Below, piece by piece: positions 36,187 through 47,602 of a stretch of 64,000 nucleotides of DNA (within the stretch, counting starts at the first letter, position 1; each line of letters opens with the position of its first letter). Under the pieces are notes generated by a model. It worked only from the letters and a program-made list of their open reading frames with translations. It ran no database searches and was not told the origin of the DNA. Source of the DNA: Argopecten irradians (taxonomy: Eukaryota > Mollusca > Bivalvia > Pectinida > Pectinidae); NCBI RefSeq assembly GCF_041381155.1, contig NC_091142.1, forward strand, positions 27,231,963 through 27,295,962, written 5' to 3'. Position numbers and translations under genes: made by a program.

Positions 36187-38590
36187 GGACAAGGAAGTAA
36201 TTCCAACCGTGTGGACAAAACAAAATTGTCAAATTTTCGTGACGATCTGCCCCTTTATCAAGACATACAAAACGAACACGATTACATAATAGGCTACGAA
36301 CAGTTATGCGGGACAAAGTAGACAAATATTTAACTATACAGCACAATGGAGCGCGATTTACCCTTCGGCAGGTGGCAGCCGAATGCCGCATCGACAAAAA
36401 TGTATCCATACTGTTCGGCAGAACGCTAAAATATGAGTGATAACTGGAAAGCGTGCCAAGTGTGACGTCATATATGTGTGGCAAAATTTATTTATGGTGC
36501 TCATTGGTATAGGATGCAAATTTATCCGCCTATCTTCTCGGTGTGTTGGCAAAAAAGCAAAGTCCCAAATTTAGTCGCCTTTTGCTGGGCAGCATATGTA
36601 TGTAAAGGATAAAAAATGCGTAAAACAGAACGGGAAAATGCTGGAAGTAGGGATAATTAAATGAAAAGCAAGTGATCAATTGATGTCAATTAGTATATTT
36701 AACGTCCGTTAATGCCTTTGGGATAACGGGTCTGTAGATAGGTAATCCAGAATCTCTCTCTCGATCGACGCTTGGCTTGTGTCCAGTAGGAACAGTGCTC
36801 AATTGCAATCACTTGCATATCTTTCCAACTATGGATGGGTAGGTTGAAATGTCAGGCAACTGGATAGTCAGATTTTTCTGATAGACCAGCGGTGATTGTT
36901 GATTCTGACGTTGAGTGGACCACGGGTTTCCCCAACGTATTGCATTGTGCATTTCCTACACGAGAGAAGGTAGATGACATTGCTGGATTTGCACGTCAGG
37001 TTCTGTCGGATGTTGTATGCTCTGTTGTTGATAGCACATTCAAATGTGTCTGTGGATGCTGTGTATGGACACATCATGCACCGTTTATTGTTGCATGTCT
37101 GGAATGAGCCCATTTGTGCAGCAGGAGCAAGAGGAGGCAGTTTGCTGCTCACTACAAGGTCATTTACATTTTTTGGTCTGCGGTAGGCTAGTAGCGGTGG
37201 CTCTGGGAAAATACGCCTAAGTTTTGTTGATGACTCAATGATTTTTCAGTGGTTCCTAAGGATAAAAGGAGACGTGGTAAGTTAGGATAGAATGTTACCA
37301 CACAGGGAACACGTTGAGTGGCAGTTCTGGTTTGGTATATGAGGAGATTGGCTCTATCTAGGGCGCGGACCTTTGTCGATTTCTTGGTCGATCAGATGCG
37401 ATTTGTATCCTCTAGAGAGAAGGTGGCATTTCATCTCTTCACACCGGCGTTCGAAGGTGATATTGTCGGACACTATTCGACGGATTCGTAAAGCTTGTGA
37501 ATAGGGATGCTTCTGGTGGTATGCGAGGGATGACAACTGGTGGGACGGAGGTATAGATGGGAATCAGTAGGTTTGGAATACAAGTCAGTACTACTGGCCC
37601 CTTCAACTAAGGTGGATCTAATTTTTAAAAATATATTGGTATATGATGAGATATCGGCAGTGAATTTGATGGTATTGTGGAGTGTGTTGGCATGTCCAAT
37701 AAATTCATCGAGAGACTGTCGGTTGGTGGTCCAATATCGTCAATGAATCTGAGCCAGCTGAAAGGTTTGATTGAGGCTGATGTTAAGATTGCAGATTCAA
37801 GGTGTCCCGTGAATACATTGGCATACGAAGGAGTCATCTTGGTGCCCATAGCTGTAGCACTGATTTGCAAGTAGTTGTCGTCATCAAACTTGAAGTTGTT
37901 AAGGGGTGAGCAAGTTTAAGGAGATCTACTAAATTCTGGGTCGACGGATGGTTAGACACACGTCTGTTCCATGCCGCACGACAGGCAGCAATGCCGTCCG
38001 CGTGCGGGATGTTGGTGTAGAGAGAGACAACATCCATCGTAACTAATAGAGTGCCATCTGGTAGGTCATGGTAAGGCGTTTTATTCAAGTAATCTGTAGT
38101 ATCTTTTAGAGAAGATGGTAGATTTTCAACAATGGAGCGTAAATTGAAATCAATAAACTTAGATACCTTTACGGTAGGATGGCCTATAGAGTTGATGATT
38201 GGCCTGCCCGGGTTGCCAGGTTGGTGGATTTTGGGGAGGAGATAGAATTTGCCTACTTGAGCGTTCTCTGGTCGTAAAAAGCTCGCTGTGTCTTCGTCAA
38301 TATCTCCCCGGTCTAGGATCCTATCTAAGGTGTCATTGACCAGTTTGGTGTGTTCCTCTGTGGAATCTCTATCCTGTTTCTGGTAGAACTGCGCGTTAGA
38401 GAGCTGACGGTTTGATTCTGTAATGTAGTCTCTCCTGTTCATTATTACAACTGCCGCGACTTTATCTGCTGGTTTTATGACAATTTCAGCATTTTGTTGG
38501 AGTGAATGAAATGCTCGGCGTTCTGATGTAGATAGGTAGTCTTTACTGATCTGGGCACGATTATTGTGAGCAGCAACTAAAATTTGTACA
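36187..38590 (-). pseudogene. Penelope-like element: reverse transcriptase plus GIY-YIG endonuclease, broken
   Basis: The minus strand encodes, in order: an RT N-terminus with VIKPADKVAAVVI (about 38480-38520); VGKFYLLPKIHQPGNPGRPI (38200-38260); LVTMDVVSLYTNIPH; the [14 protein letters not shown] block with active-site FIDDI (37625-37870); the thumb motif YSQALRIRRI (37480-37510); and a Cys-rich GIY-YIG domain with CNNKRCMMC, VIYLLSCRKC and QYVGETRG (36868-37152). C-terminal endonuclease remnants (RSRERFWITYLQTRYPKGI) lie at 36720-36790. RT followed by GIY-YIG defines endonuclease-bearing Penelope-like elements. Frameshifts fall near 37900, just after FIDDI (about 37735) and near 37505, and a stop interrupts the EN tail near 36860, so it is dead. 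The 5' end is truncated at about 38590; the 3' tail ends TTGTCCCATA. Confidence 0.9.
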
Positions 38591-38631
38591 CTGTTGGTTA
38601 AAATTTCGTGCCAGGTCCCTGTAAAATCTTA

Positions 38632-39135
38632 CAACTTGTAATTGCGCGTCCTTTTTAAGCTGGTTATTGTTCATTTACTTTTGTTTTCTTTTGCTTCTGG
38701 AAATGTTTTTATTTTAGTTCTGGGAGGCACCCGGAAACTCAAATGTGAAAGCATTAAAACAGTAACCCGTAAAAGAGTAATGATTTAATAATAGCCTATT
38801 TTTAAGATACTCTGAATACAATCTGAAGGTCACAGCTGATGCTAGTTATGTAAAGAGATACATGTACCTGTACAAAAGTAAGTAGTGGTGTAATATAGGC
38901 GGAAATTGTAGTGTTAATTAGATGTGTGTGTGTCCAGATGTGCTTGCTAGTTTGGATGATAATAAGCTACTATATTTATATATATATATACATGTATATA
39001 CCATCTGTCAGACATAGAAAGAGAAGAAAAGGATGGTGAGATCATCTTGAGAAATTGTGTAGTACTCTATCCATTCCCATCCCCGATAATCCAGGGGTTA
39101 CTATTCCTCACATTAAATACACTCTTAGACTAACT
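38632..39135. other. intergenic; start of a TCATAGTAAAACTGGAGG foldback copy
   Basis: AT-rich with a (TA)n run at 38975-39000. From about 39075 the sequence (CCAGGGGTTACTATTC) resembles the foldback arm at 40483. Confidence 0.35.
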
Positions 39136-39236
39136 CACAGGGACCTGGGAAATTTTTAACCAACAGTATACATATATATATTATAGTATCATATATGTAA
39201 ACTGTTGGTTAAAATTTTTCGTGCCAGGTCCCTGTG
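39136..39236. mobile_element. intact 101-bp hAT-type MITE
   Basis: Ends CACAGGGACCTGG and CCAGGTCCCTGTG. The arms continue as AATTTTTAACCAACAGT and ACTGTTGGTTAAAATTTTTC around a TA-rich centre. The 8-bp target duplication GACTAACT lies at 39128-39135 and 39237-39244. The 8-bp duplication and CAGGG end fit hAT. It gives the undisturbed version of the element broken at 35326-38623. Confidence 0.85.
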
Positions 39237-39429
39237 GACTAACTCATAGTAAAACTGGAGGAAGCTCACGAGAAAACATCTGATCAGTCACAGGTCTGTA
39301 GATTTCCTTTGAAGACTAGAGAGAGAGCACAACCAACTTCAAAGCCAGACAATCAACCACAGTGTACAGTTTTACGTTTCTTTTGATGTACATCAAACAA
39401 AGGGCTAGATTACTACACGATAATGAAGT

Positions 39430-39760
39430 TATTAAAAAAAGTTCAAGGTCATTCATTTGAACAAATTTAATAGCCTGTCACTCCAGCATAATAATGGCCA
39501 ATAGGTCTCCTAGGCTTCTTAGCTTCAGAGATAAAGTAACTTAGTGAACAATAGGCTTAGAGGGCCTGTATTATTCACCTGGTTTTGTAACAGCCCATGC
39601 TGAGCTATATGACTAGAAGTGAATTAAAGATTAGCTCTATTGGGCTCCACGCTTCCTGCCCCAGTGGTTCAAAGCCAAGATTTATACAAACTCTAGACCT
39701 GTTCCCCTTTCCCGAAGGTTGTTTCTGGTTAAAGGAGGGGTGTTACTTTGGACTGTTTTA
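39430..39760 (+). mobile_element. fused fragments of Helentron-like families B and A
   Basis: 39440-39540 matches a family B monomer (AAGGTCATTCATTTGAACAA, ACTCCAGCAT). From about 39546 it switches to a family A 5' end (GGCTTAGAGGGCCTG, TTCACCTGG) and then one family A monomer (GAGCTATATGACTAG, CCAAGATTTATACAA, TGTTCCCC). No 3' hairpin remains. Confidence 0.55.
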
Positions 39761-40482
39761 CGACCACTCAGTGAAAAGATCAATATTTTGCACAAAGATA
39801 CCTTAGAGTCACCTACATAATATATGCTATTCAACATCCTTTTCTGAGCTCATATTCTCCTAGGTCAAAGGATTAAAAATAATGTTTTCAGTGAATGGTC
39901 ATCAAGGCCACAACAACTGAATCTTTAACATGTTCTGTTTCCAAATGATTTAATCAAAGGACTATAACATCTTTCTGATATCCAGTCATACATTATTTTA
40001 TTACTGATTAAGATACAATTAAAGGTTGTTATTTCAGTATATTACAGGGAAACTTGAGGTTTATGTCTACTTATTGTGGTATTTGATAACACAATAAATA
40101 TATTCCATGATTGTGTAAAATAGATCTCCACAATTCATACAAAGAATACACACACATGTATATCTTATCATATCAAGTCTTTATTATGCTTGCTTCAATA
40201 CTTTTAACAAGTGATTATCATTTACATCAATCAAGTGAATCTACAAAACAATGGTATCATACACAAAGGTTGTTTCATAAAGGGACAGGTATATACATAT
40301 TGTTCAATGAGCAACATAAAAAATAACCCATTTTTCCTTTTGCTGACAGACACAAACAGGTTTAGCATTATTTACCTAGTTATAACAATATCAGTAAGAA
40401 TCCAGGACAGATTTCCAACCTGTGATTATAAATGACTTTACGGCTAATTGGAATGCATAATACATCAATGTGTCATGTGTAT

Positions 40483-40812
40483 AAGCATCCTCGATACTCT
40501 AGGGGTTCCGATCACTTACGATCTATACAGCTCTGGACAATCTCATAGTAAAACTGGAGGCAACAGAACAGAACAGGTAATTTACTCCTTTGATACACAT
40601 TAAAAGATCCATATAATGTACACTGTGGTTGACTGTGTGGCTTTGAAGTTGGACTTTGCTCTTTCTGTACTCTTTAAAGGACATTTTTGCTGGCCTGTGA
40701 ATGGTTCAGATTTTTCCTCTGAGCTGCCTTCAGTTTTACTACTATGAGATATAGTCCAGGGTTGTAGAGATTGTAAGTGATCAAACCCCTGGAGTACCGA
40801 GGATGGTGTATA
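40483..40812. mobile_element. foldback element with about 80-bp arms
   Basis: CCTCGATACTCTAGGGGTTC...GATCACTTACGATCTATACA...ATCTCATAGTAAAACTG pairs with CAGTTTTACTACTATGAGAT...GATTGTAAGTGATCAAACCC...CTGGAGTACCGAGGATGG. A related single arm with TCATAGTAAAACTGGAGG lies at 39244-39265, just right of the MITE at 39136. Confidence 0.65.
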
Positions 40813-42820
40813 GGGAGCTAGTCTTTTTTCTCATATATATTTTTATTCAATCATATGAAATATTCGTAGCTCGTCTTCATTTGACAAAATCATGTTCTTT
40901 AGTAACTACCACATAAAGTGTGAAACAAAGTAACTGTCAACCAAAATTTCTTGACGTAACTTAATTTTGTATTTTTGTGCCCTGTGGCATCTTGAGTGAT
41001 TTAGTTTTATGATTACCAATAGCTCCATTGTACATTGTAATTTATTTTCGCAAATTCTAATCGCCCATGAAATATGTGAAAATGTGTTGGTTTACAACGA
41101 CTACATGTAGATACATATTTGTTATTATCTAATATCTCAATAATTTATCTCTATAATGTTTAATCGGTACAGTATAATTGTAAAGATATCCCTGTGATTT
41201 TGATTTAGTTTGATAATACTTTATGTAAATAGGATATTTACTTTTGATACATGTATAAAATTTAATATAAATAAATGGTAGTCGGTGGGTATTTAACAAA
41301 ATACTGTGTCTATCTTTTTTGTTAAAATTGGAAGAATAATTTAGACTAGTAAATTCATAATTTAACTTTAAAATTGGTATACATATGTGCACCAACACAT
41401 TTCAGACAAGGGCAAGAACATGACATATTAGTTTTTAAAAAAGGACCACGTATACATGTATAGCATTATCCTGGCTACCACAGCCTAAATCATTGAAATT
41501 CTGAAATTACATTATGTAGATTATCCCCCCTAGTTTAAAACTTAAAACAGACAAAAATTATCACACCAAATTTTAGTTTTTTTTTAATGTTCTACATTTT
41601 AGAGACTGGTGGTCAATCTGCATCAGATTATAACTTTACATTATTATTTATACAAGTTCTTAGATGTGACTATCGGATTTTAAAACACCTTAATACAACA
41701 TATATACATGTATATATATATACACACAATTACACGTACATACTTATGGCAAAAGGAATTCGGACATAAAATGTACAAGTGTATCACAAAACTTTCAAAA
41801 GTATGAATCATTTACATAGTATCTTAGGCTTATGTGTATGTTGATTTGGCATTAAAACCAGAAATTTTGATCATCACATGGAGATTACAATAAACAAAGT
41901 TACTACATTACATCGACTCATATTCCCACATCTCTGCAAATAGTTTTAAAAGAATATCTATTTTTTGTACTCAGTTGGGCTGTTAATAAAAAAGTAACAG
42001 AAAAAATTCTAAAAACTGGTGAAAGTAATTTTCAGAATGATAGAATTTGACTATAATAATTTCAATTGTTTAAAAAAGTAAACAATTGGAATGACACTGA
42101 AATTCAATAAAATATTCAGGTACATTGTACTTCCAAAATAAAGTATCATTTAAATTTGTGTAAATGTATAGTCGTATATAGTACACAAAACCTCTTAGCT
42201 AGGTTAAATATCTTACATGTATAAAATATTCAAAGTTTCCTTCAATAAGATCATAAAAGGAAATTGTAGCAAAAATGCAACTTAAAATAATTAAGACAAG
42301 TACAAGACAAGTATAGATACATTTTATACATCATTTTTCCTATTCTATAAAATGATACAATTGTACACAACGTTCATGTACTTAAAAACAATAAATGATA
42401 ACAAACAGTTACAATATCCAACCAGGCAGTATTTTACTTTAAAGATCTAGAAGACAATTAAAAAAATTATAATAATGATAAAAAGATAAAATGGCAAGAA
42501 ACAGTTGAAGAATACTGAACAATAACAAATTAAAGAAGACCTTGCAACTTTAAATTCATCATCTGAAACTTATAATTTTATAATGAAAACAATTTTGATA
42601 CAGACAATACTTCTGATTTTATGTAAAATTGATATAATATACATGTAATAACATATGAAATTAATGCTTTTCAGACTCGGTGGTTCTCATAGTTCTAACT
42701 GGTAATTCTACAGAGAAAAAGTTGTGACAACAAAAATGTATACAATATAATGGCACGGCAGAACACAGACTTAATTGGCAAATTTTATATATGAATTACA
42801 TTTGTAACATGTATTCAACC
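40813..42820. other. intergenic, no feature seen
   Basis: Very AT-rich sequence with short frames only. No repeat or domain supported. Confidence 0.4.
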
Positions 42821-42821
42821 C

Positions 42822-42902
42822 AATAGGCACTCCAATATTGTAGCTCAAAAGACTTTTTGACAGAAAATGGTGTCGTCTTTAGAGCTACAATTGGTGCCTA
42901 TT
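42822..42902. repeat. 81-bp inverted-repeat element
   Basis: AATAGGCACTCCAATATTGT + AGCTC pairs with GAGCTACAATTGGTGCCTATT around a short centre. The outer sequence TATTCAACCCAATAGGCACT recurs at 43344-43363, so it belongs to a dispersed repeat. Confidence 0.6.
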
Positions 42903-43292
42903 ACTGCTAATGGAGCAAAGTAATGATTATGCAAACCATTATAAAACGTTTGTTTGCATTTTTATCGTACTTGTTTGATATCGCTTACCTTCTAGGCAAT
43001 AAAACTGAACCACATAAAATATCAAATTCTCATCGAGGCATTATTTTTTTACATAATACATATGAAGGTCTTTCTGAAGAGAATTTATACGGCAAGTCCA
43101 CAAATTGTGAATTTGACGTCTTGTGAGCGGTACGGTAGATATTAAGAATGGTAGTTATGTTTGTTTTGGACAAAAACCATTTGTAAATGCATGTATATGC
43201 ATAAAATAATTGGAAACCTACAGAAAGTAAAGAAAACGATGCCCGAGTGATTTTCGGAGGCAGTGCTCCACTACGACACATAGGGACCAATT

Positions 43293-43327
43293 CGTACCCG
43301 GCCGAAAGGTATAGTAGGCCGGGTACG
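43293..43327. repeat. GC-rich hairpin in AT-rich DNA
   Basis: CGTACCCGGCC pairs perfectly with GGCCGGGTACG across a 13-base loop. Confidence 0.6.
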
Positions 43328-43369
43328 TATATTCGTTCTAGTATTCAACCCAATAGGCACTCCATCCCT

Positions 43370-44986
43370 AGTGCTCTTCTCCTTCAATTTCTCACTGAAA
43401 TTATAAATCTGAAGTTTCTTATATTTGATTCCTTTTCGCAAATTGATTTATGACTTATATTAATTACTTTGTGCAACAATTTTATTTTAGTCCAAATTTG
43501 ATTCTATCAATTATAAGTAAGGCAATTATTGGGTCAAATATGGTAATACAATTTCAATAAAAATAATTTAATTGTAATGCTGAATAAGAGTGAACTTATT
43601 TTTATCAAATCAACTAAAATGTCTTTTAAAAGATAGAATAAAATCAAAAAAATAATATAATTACATATACAATTTTAAATGGCCTTGAGTCCTCTTATAA
43701 CTAGAGATTCAAATTAATATGACAATATTGTTTCATATAACAGTTAATGATTACTATTATGTATTTAATCTGACTAGTGATAGACTGAATGCTATGGCAT
43801 ATATAAATTAGATAAAGTTTTTAAATTGTCAAGAAATAATATGCCAGTTACGAGATACCAAAACAACAATGATTAAGTATGACTTAGCTGTGATTAGTCT
43901 CACCTTTCGGTGATTGTGACGTGATTTTTTATGACATCACAATCACCAAAATTAAGGGACTTATCGACGGTAAATTGTATTTTACTGACAGAAACAAGTT
44001 ATATCATTTTGGTATCCCAAAACCCCTGTATTCCTAGTCAATGCTGAAAACTTTGATCTATCAAAAAGATTTTTTTTACCTACGGACTCGTGCTAGTTTT
44101 ATAAACTATCTGTACTAGTACTACAATAACATATACATAACTATAGATGTTGTAAGTAATCAGTTAAAAAGGTCTTGTGCACATCATCAATGTCAAATTC
44201 CTGTAATAATATTTTAGTTTCCTGGAAATAAATCTCTGAAACTTTATCTTTATAAGGGAAACATATAAATCATTATCTCATGCATATACGGTAAATGGAC
44301 TTTGAAAACGGATTAAAATTATAATAATCTTCAGAATATTTTCACATCTCTACTTTTGACCTCAATTTAACAAATATGTTAGATCTTATATCTTCCACTA
44401 TGCAAAGCACTGGGACTCGTTTAATTTACGTACCATGTGATACCTTAAAAGTTTGTGCAGGACTATTGTTTCTATTGGTGATGGAATGACATCAAAAGAT
44501 GATATCCAGCGTTAACGCCATTTCAGATGAAAAAGATTTCAAAGATATACATTCTGTCACCACTGGAGATACTAGTCCTGCACATGTATATACGTTATGG
44601 GGTATCATGTTTTAAGTGTAAATATAATATACCTAAGGCCAAAAAATATTATATGCATGTTTCAGGTTACATAACTGAAAAATATAGGGTAGGTCGGTCG
44701 GAAATTTATTTTATTTCATTTTTTTATTTTATTTTTTTAGGAGAGGTGGGGGAGGGGTTGAGTTGCTTTATTACAACATTACAAAGTAGGCTGGCTAGAA
44801 GTCTTTTATTTCTCATTACCATAATTGAACTTTATCTGGATAAACTTAAAGCCAGCGTAAAAATCTAAATTGAAAACTTCACACACTACATTTTTGATTT
44901 GAAAAAGTGTGATAAAATAGGTAGGGTCGGAGGTAAAAACTAGGGTAGGTAGGGGTACCTGAAACATACATATTTTGTTTTTTTGC
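43370..44986. other. 3' flank of the glycosyltransferase gene; nothing further seen
   Basis: AT-rich. The plus-strand frame at 44527-44868 has no recognised domain. A small inverted repeat (TCACCTTTCGGTGATTGTGA / TCACAATCACCAAAAT) lies at 43901-43955. Confidence 0.35.
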
Positions 44987-46027
44987 CTAATACTTCACAA
45001 TCTTTTTAACTGCATCCATATCACATGAGATGTTGTCCTCCTTAACAAACCAATGGTGCCATTGTTTTGCTCGATCAATCTTAGCCTTGTTTCCGAGTGC
45101 CCAATTATTGTTTATGATATCTGGATCTAGCTTGTTTCGTTTTGTTTCCGGATAAGAATACCATTTTCCATCAGCATAAACTTGCAGAGTTAACATTTTG
45201 TACCTTAGCCCTTTATACTTAGACATAATCAAGGCTGACAAGAACTGCTGATCATTTTCACCTTCAGAAATAGCCTTGTTTGGTGGTAATTTCTTCAAAC
45301 GGGAATCAAGGTTATGGAGTTTGTCTGTAAGGGCATGCCAAGTATTCTTCATTGCCATTGTGGGACGCATGAACAGGAATCCGCCAGCAATAATACCAGG
45401 CCTATCAGATACTGGTGTGACCAAAACATCAAATTGTTTAGAAGTCTTTTTCAAAGTTGGAATGGGATTTCGAATCCAAAGACAGTCCACCTCAAACAGG
45501 AATATTTCAACATCAGCATTTAATATCGCTAGGAGTGCCTCCGTCCTTCTCACCATGAGTCTAACATAGCCTGCATGGCTGTATACTTGATCTCCGCTTA
45601 ATGATAGACTAGGGAGAGTGATTGCGCTAACCTCAGGCCAGTCCTTGTGAAGTTTATCCCGTGAGACAGTATCAGTAGTAATGAATAACACTTGCCTGTG
45701 AATATCCATGTTTTTTGTATTACACAGCCAACTATAGGTGAAGCTCATGTAAGCATCATTGATGAGTGTAACTAGAACTGTATTGTTTGTGTTTGCTTGG
45801 ATCTTTTTTGCAGCTTCCACCACTGATGGAAATCCTGAACCTTGTTCACTCACGGCTGCAGAATTTGATTCTATGATAATGTTTGTATTCCCTTGATGAG
45901 AAGCACGCTTGCTTTCCTTTTCATTTGTGATGAGGGACTTGTTTGCTTTGAAGTAGAACATAAGTGGACATACCACTGCTAGAGTGAAACACAGAGGAAT
46001 CAACACAAGTTTTTTCATCATTTTCAT
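44987..46027 (-). CDS. type II membrane glycosyltransferase (nucleotide-diphospho-sugar transferase family)
   Basis: Single-exon frame of 346 residues ending at TAG (44987-44989). The start is the first ATG (MKMMKKL); the frame continues upstream without a further ATG. Residues 7-26 (LVLIPLCFTLAVVCPLMFYF) form a signal anchor, followed by a Lys/Ser/Asn-rich stem to about 60 and a luminal catalytic domain. The order VLVTLINDAYMSFTYSWLCN, then VLFITTD, then DVEIFLFEVDCLWIRNPIP, then GIIAGGFLFMRP, then GENDQQFLSAL, ending NNNWALGNKAKIDRAKQWHH, is that of the Nucleotid_trans (PF03407-like) family. The metal-binding DxD appears as E-V-D at residues 179-181. Golgi placement and sugar transfer are inferred from the family; donor and acceptor are unknown. 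An acceptor-like TATATTTTGCAG (minus, about 46150) suggests a spliced 5' UTR, and a 15-residue upstream ORF begins at about 46135. Confidence 0.85.
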   Translation of the reverse strand: MKMMKKLVLIPLCFTLAVVCPLMFYFKANKSLITNEKESKRASHQGNTNIIIESNSAAVSEQGSGFPSVVEAAKKIQANTNNTVLVTLINDAYMSFTYSWLCNTKNMDIHRQVLFITTDTVSRDKLHKDWPEVSAITLPSLSLSGDQVYSHAGYVRLMVRRTEALLAILNADVEIFLFEVDCLWIRNPIPTLKKTSKQFDVLVTPVSDRPGIIAGGFLFMRPTMAMKNTWHALTDKLHNLDSRLKKLPPNKAISEGENDQQFLSALIMSKYKGLRYKMLTLQVYADGKWYSYPETKRNKLDPDIINNNWALGNKAKIDRAKQWHHWFVKEDNISCDMDAVKKIVKY

Positions 46028-46289
46028 CTTACATAGAATATTTCCAAAGAACAAACTTAATATCCTGATGGTATTTTGAAATAGGAATTGAAAACTAGAT
46101 AATATTCAGCAAGATGGTGTTTCGTCTCATAAGTGTCTTCATTGTTAACCTGCAAAATATACAAAATGCAGATGATTAGATAGACATTTACATACAAAAT
46201 GTAAACAAAATATTATCTAATGTACTCTATTGATGATGCATTGAACAGATTCCTACGTGTGATTTGCCTACAATGTACATAGCTGCGAT

Positions 46290-46375
46290 TACAGGGCCTC
46301 GTTACTAATGATGATATATATAAGATAGGTCGTCTATTTATCTTATATATATCATCATTAGTAACGAGGCCCTGT
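46290..46375. mobile_element. hAT-type MITE, near-perfect hairpin
   Basis: ACAGGGCCTCGTTACTAATG...ATGATATATATAAGATA pairs with TATCTTATATATATCATCAT...TAGTAACGAGGCCCTGT, arms 37 bp without visible mismatch. The 8-bp target duplication GCTGCGAT lies at 46282-46289 and 46376-46383. Its purity suggests a young insertion. It sits in the upstream region of the glycosyltransferase gene. Confidence 0.85.
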
Positions 46376-46429
46376 GCTGCGATGACGTTGCTCTGAACGC
46401 TTTGAGGCATTCAACTTACAATAATTACT

Positions 46430-47209
46430 TGGATCAAGGATTTATAAGTGAGAAGGATTCGTGTCTGTCTCTTTACATAACTAAACACCACGCGAGACGC
46501 CTATGAACCGGGAATAAAAACCGTTTTTCTCAACAAATACTTGTCTTATCGAGTCAAACGAAACACCATTGTAAAGTTTGTTAAATTTCACGACGTTTAT
46601 TACTTGCTTTAAAGACGGAATATTTAGGGGATATGTCTTAAATTTTCGTTAAAAAAATAGACAGCTCATGAAATGACAGCACAGCTTCAGAAAGTAAGAC
46701 GGTAACCCTCGCACCCGCAAGCTACATCAAAGGCTGCGCCGGCGGATATCAAAGGAAAATCAGTCGTCGCCCAACGCCACGGTCAGTGCACATACACAAA
46801 AGCGCCTGCTTTGGACTTCCCCAAAACCCAGTGTGACTTATCCTTCTCATATACGTCCTTGCTTGGATATTATTAAAATTTAATGTTTAGCACATTAAGA
46901 AAATAACAAAACAATTATGTACACGATCATCGGCTACAATAAACGTCAGTAAGTTGTCCACACTTACACGTACATTACAAGTGATCCTTGCCTTCGATTC
47001 GGCTTCTTCCTACGAAAACGAAACCGGAAATCATAATGTCAAGTGCTTTCGTTCGGTACCTCTCTAGACTTATCGTATCGTACACTATCATTCAGAACTC
47101 CTCAAATGTTTCCCTCCACTTCAACGTACACTATCATTCAGAACTCCTCAAATGTTTCCGTCCACCTCAACATTCCGTGATGTTCTGCAAGGTGAATCGT
47201 TTACGTTAT
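46430..47209. promoter_or_regulatory. possible shared promoter region between two divergent genes
   Basis: This block has more CpG than its surroundings (for example 46700-46800). It separates the minus-strand glycosyltransferase from a plus-strand stretch ending in a strong donor-like TTAT|GTAAGTATAT at 47210. A 50-bp direct duplication (ACACTATCATTCAGAACTCC, CAAATGTTTCC) lies at 47085-47165. No TATA box was found. The first exon of the J-domain gene is inferred here, not shown. Confidence 0.3.
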
Positions 47210-47229
47210 GTAAGTATATGTAGGTCCTA

Positions 47230-47602
47230 GGCCTAAATCATACTGTTTATGCTTTAGATCTGCTGTCAGTCGTGATATACAGTACATTGTTTAGGTCTAC
47301 ACTATACTGTCAGTCCTGTGTGTACAGTAGGCAAGTAGTTAGGCTAACGTTATACTGTCAGTCCTGCACATGATGTGTAGTAATCCCTATTGAGATTCCT
47401 CCTCAAGACTATTCGGACGTTTATAGGGGTATTTTATATATATATATATATATATACTATATAGCATTGACAGAACGTCAAACTCCTATGATATATCATT
47501 GACAGAACGTCAAACTCCTATGAGTAGTACATGTATAGAGGGGTATTTTTTTTATATATTTATAATATATATCATTGACAGAACGTCAACCTCCTGTGTG
47601 TG
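47230..47602. repeat. diverged edge of the 32-bp satellite with TA runs
   Basis: Degenerate units with ATACTGTCAGTCCTG (47311, 47351) are mixed with (TA)n and two copies of CATTGACAGAACGTCAA...CTCCTATGA (47465-47525), with a third at 47572. Confidence 0.6.

Larger units (their letters stand above)
35326..38623. mobile_element. hAT-type MITE split by two later insertions
   Basis: The left end CACAGGGACTTG (35326) and the right end GGTTAAAATTTCGTGCCAGG...TCCCTGTA (to 38623) are the two ends of the short element seen intact at 39136-39236. Near-matching 8-bp duplications flank the whole: TAATCTTA (35318-35325) and AAATCTTA (38624-38631). The interior is filled by a TTAA-flanked foldback element (35353-36159) and a Penelope-like element (36187-38590). 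Confidence 0.7.

Noticed and set aside
36892..37186. Plus-strand frames across 36892-37186
   Set aside because: They are antisense to the GIY-YIG endonuclease of the Penelope-like element.
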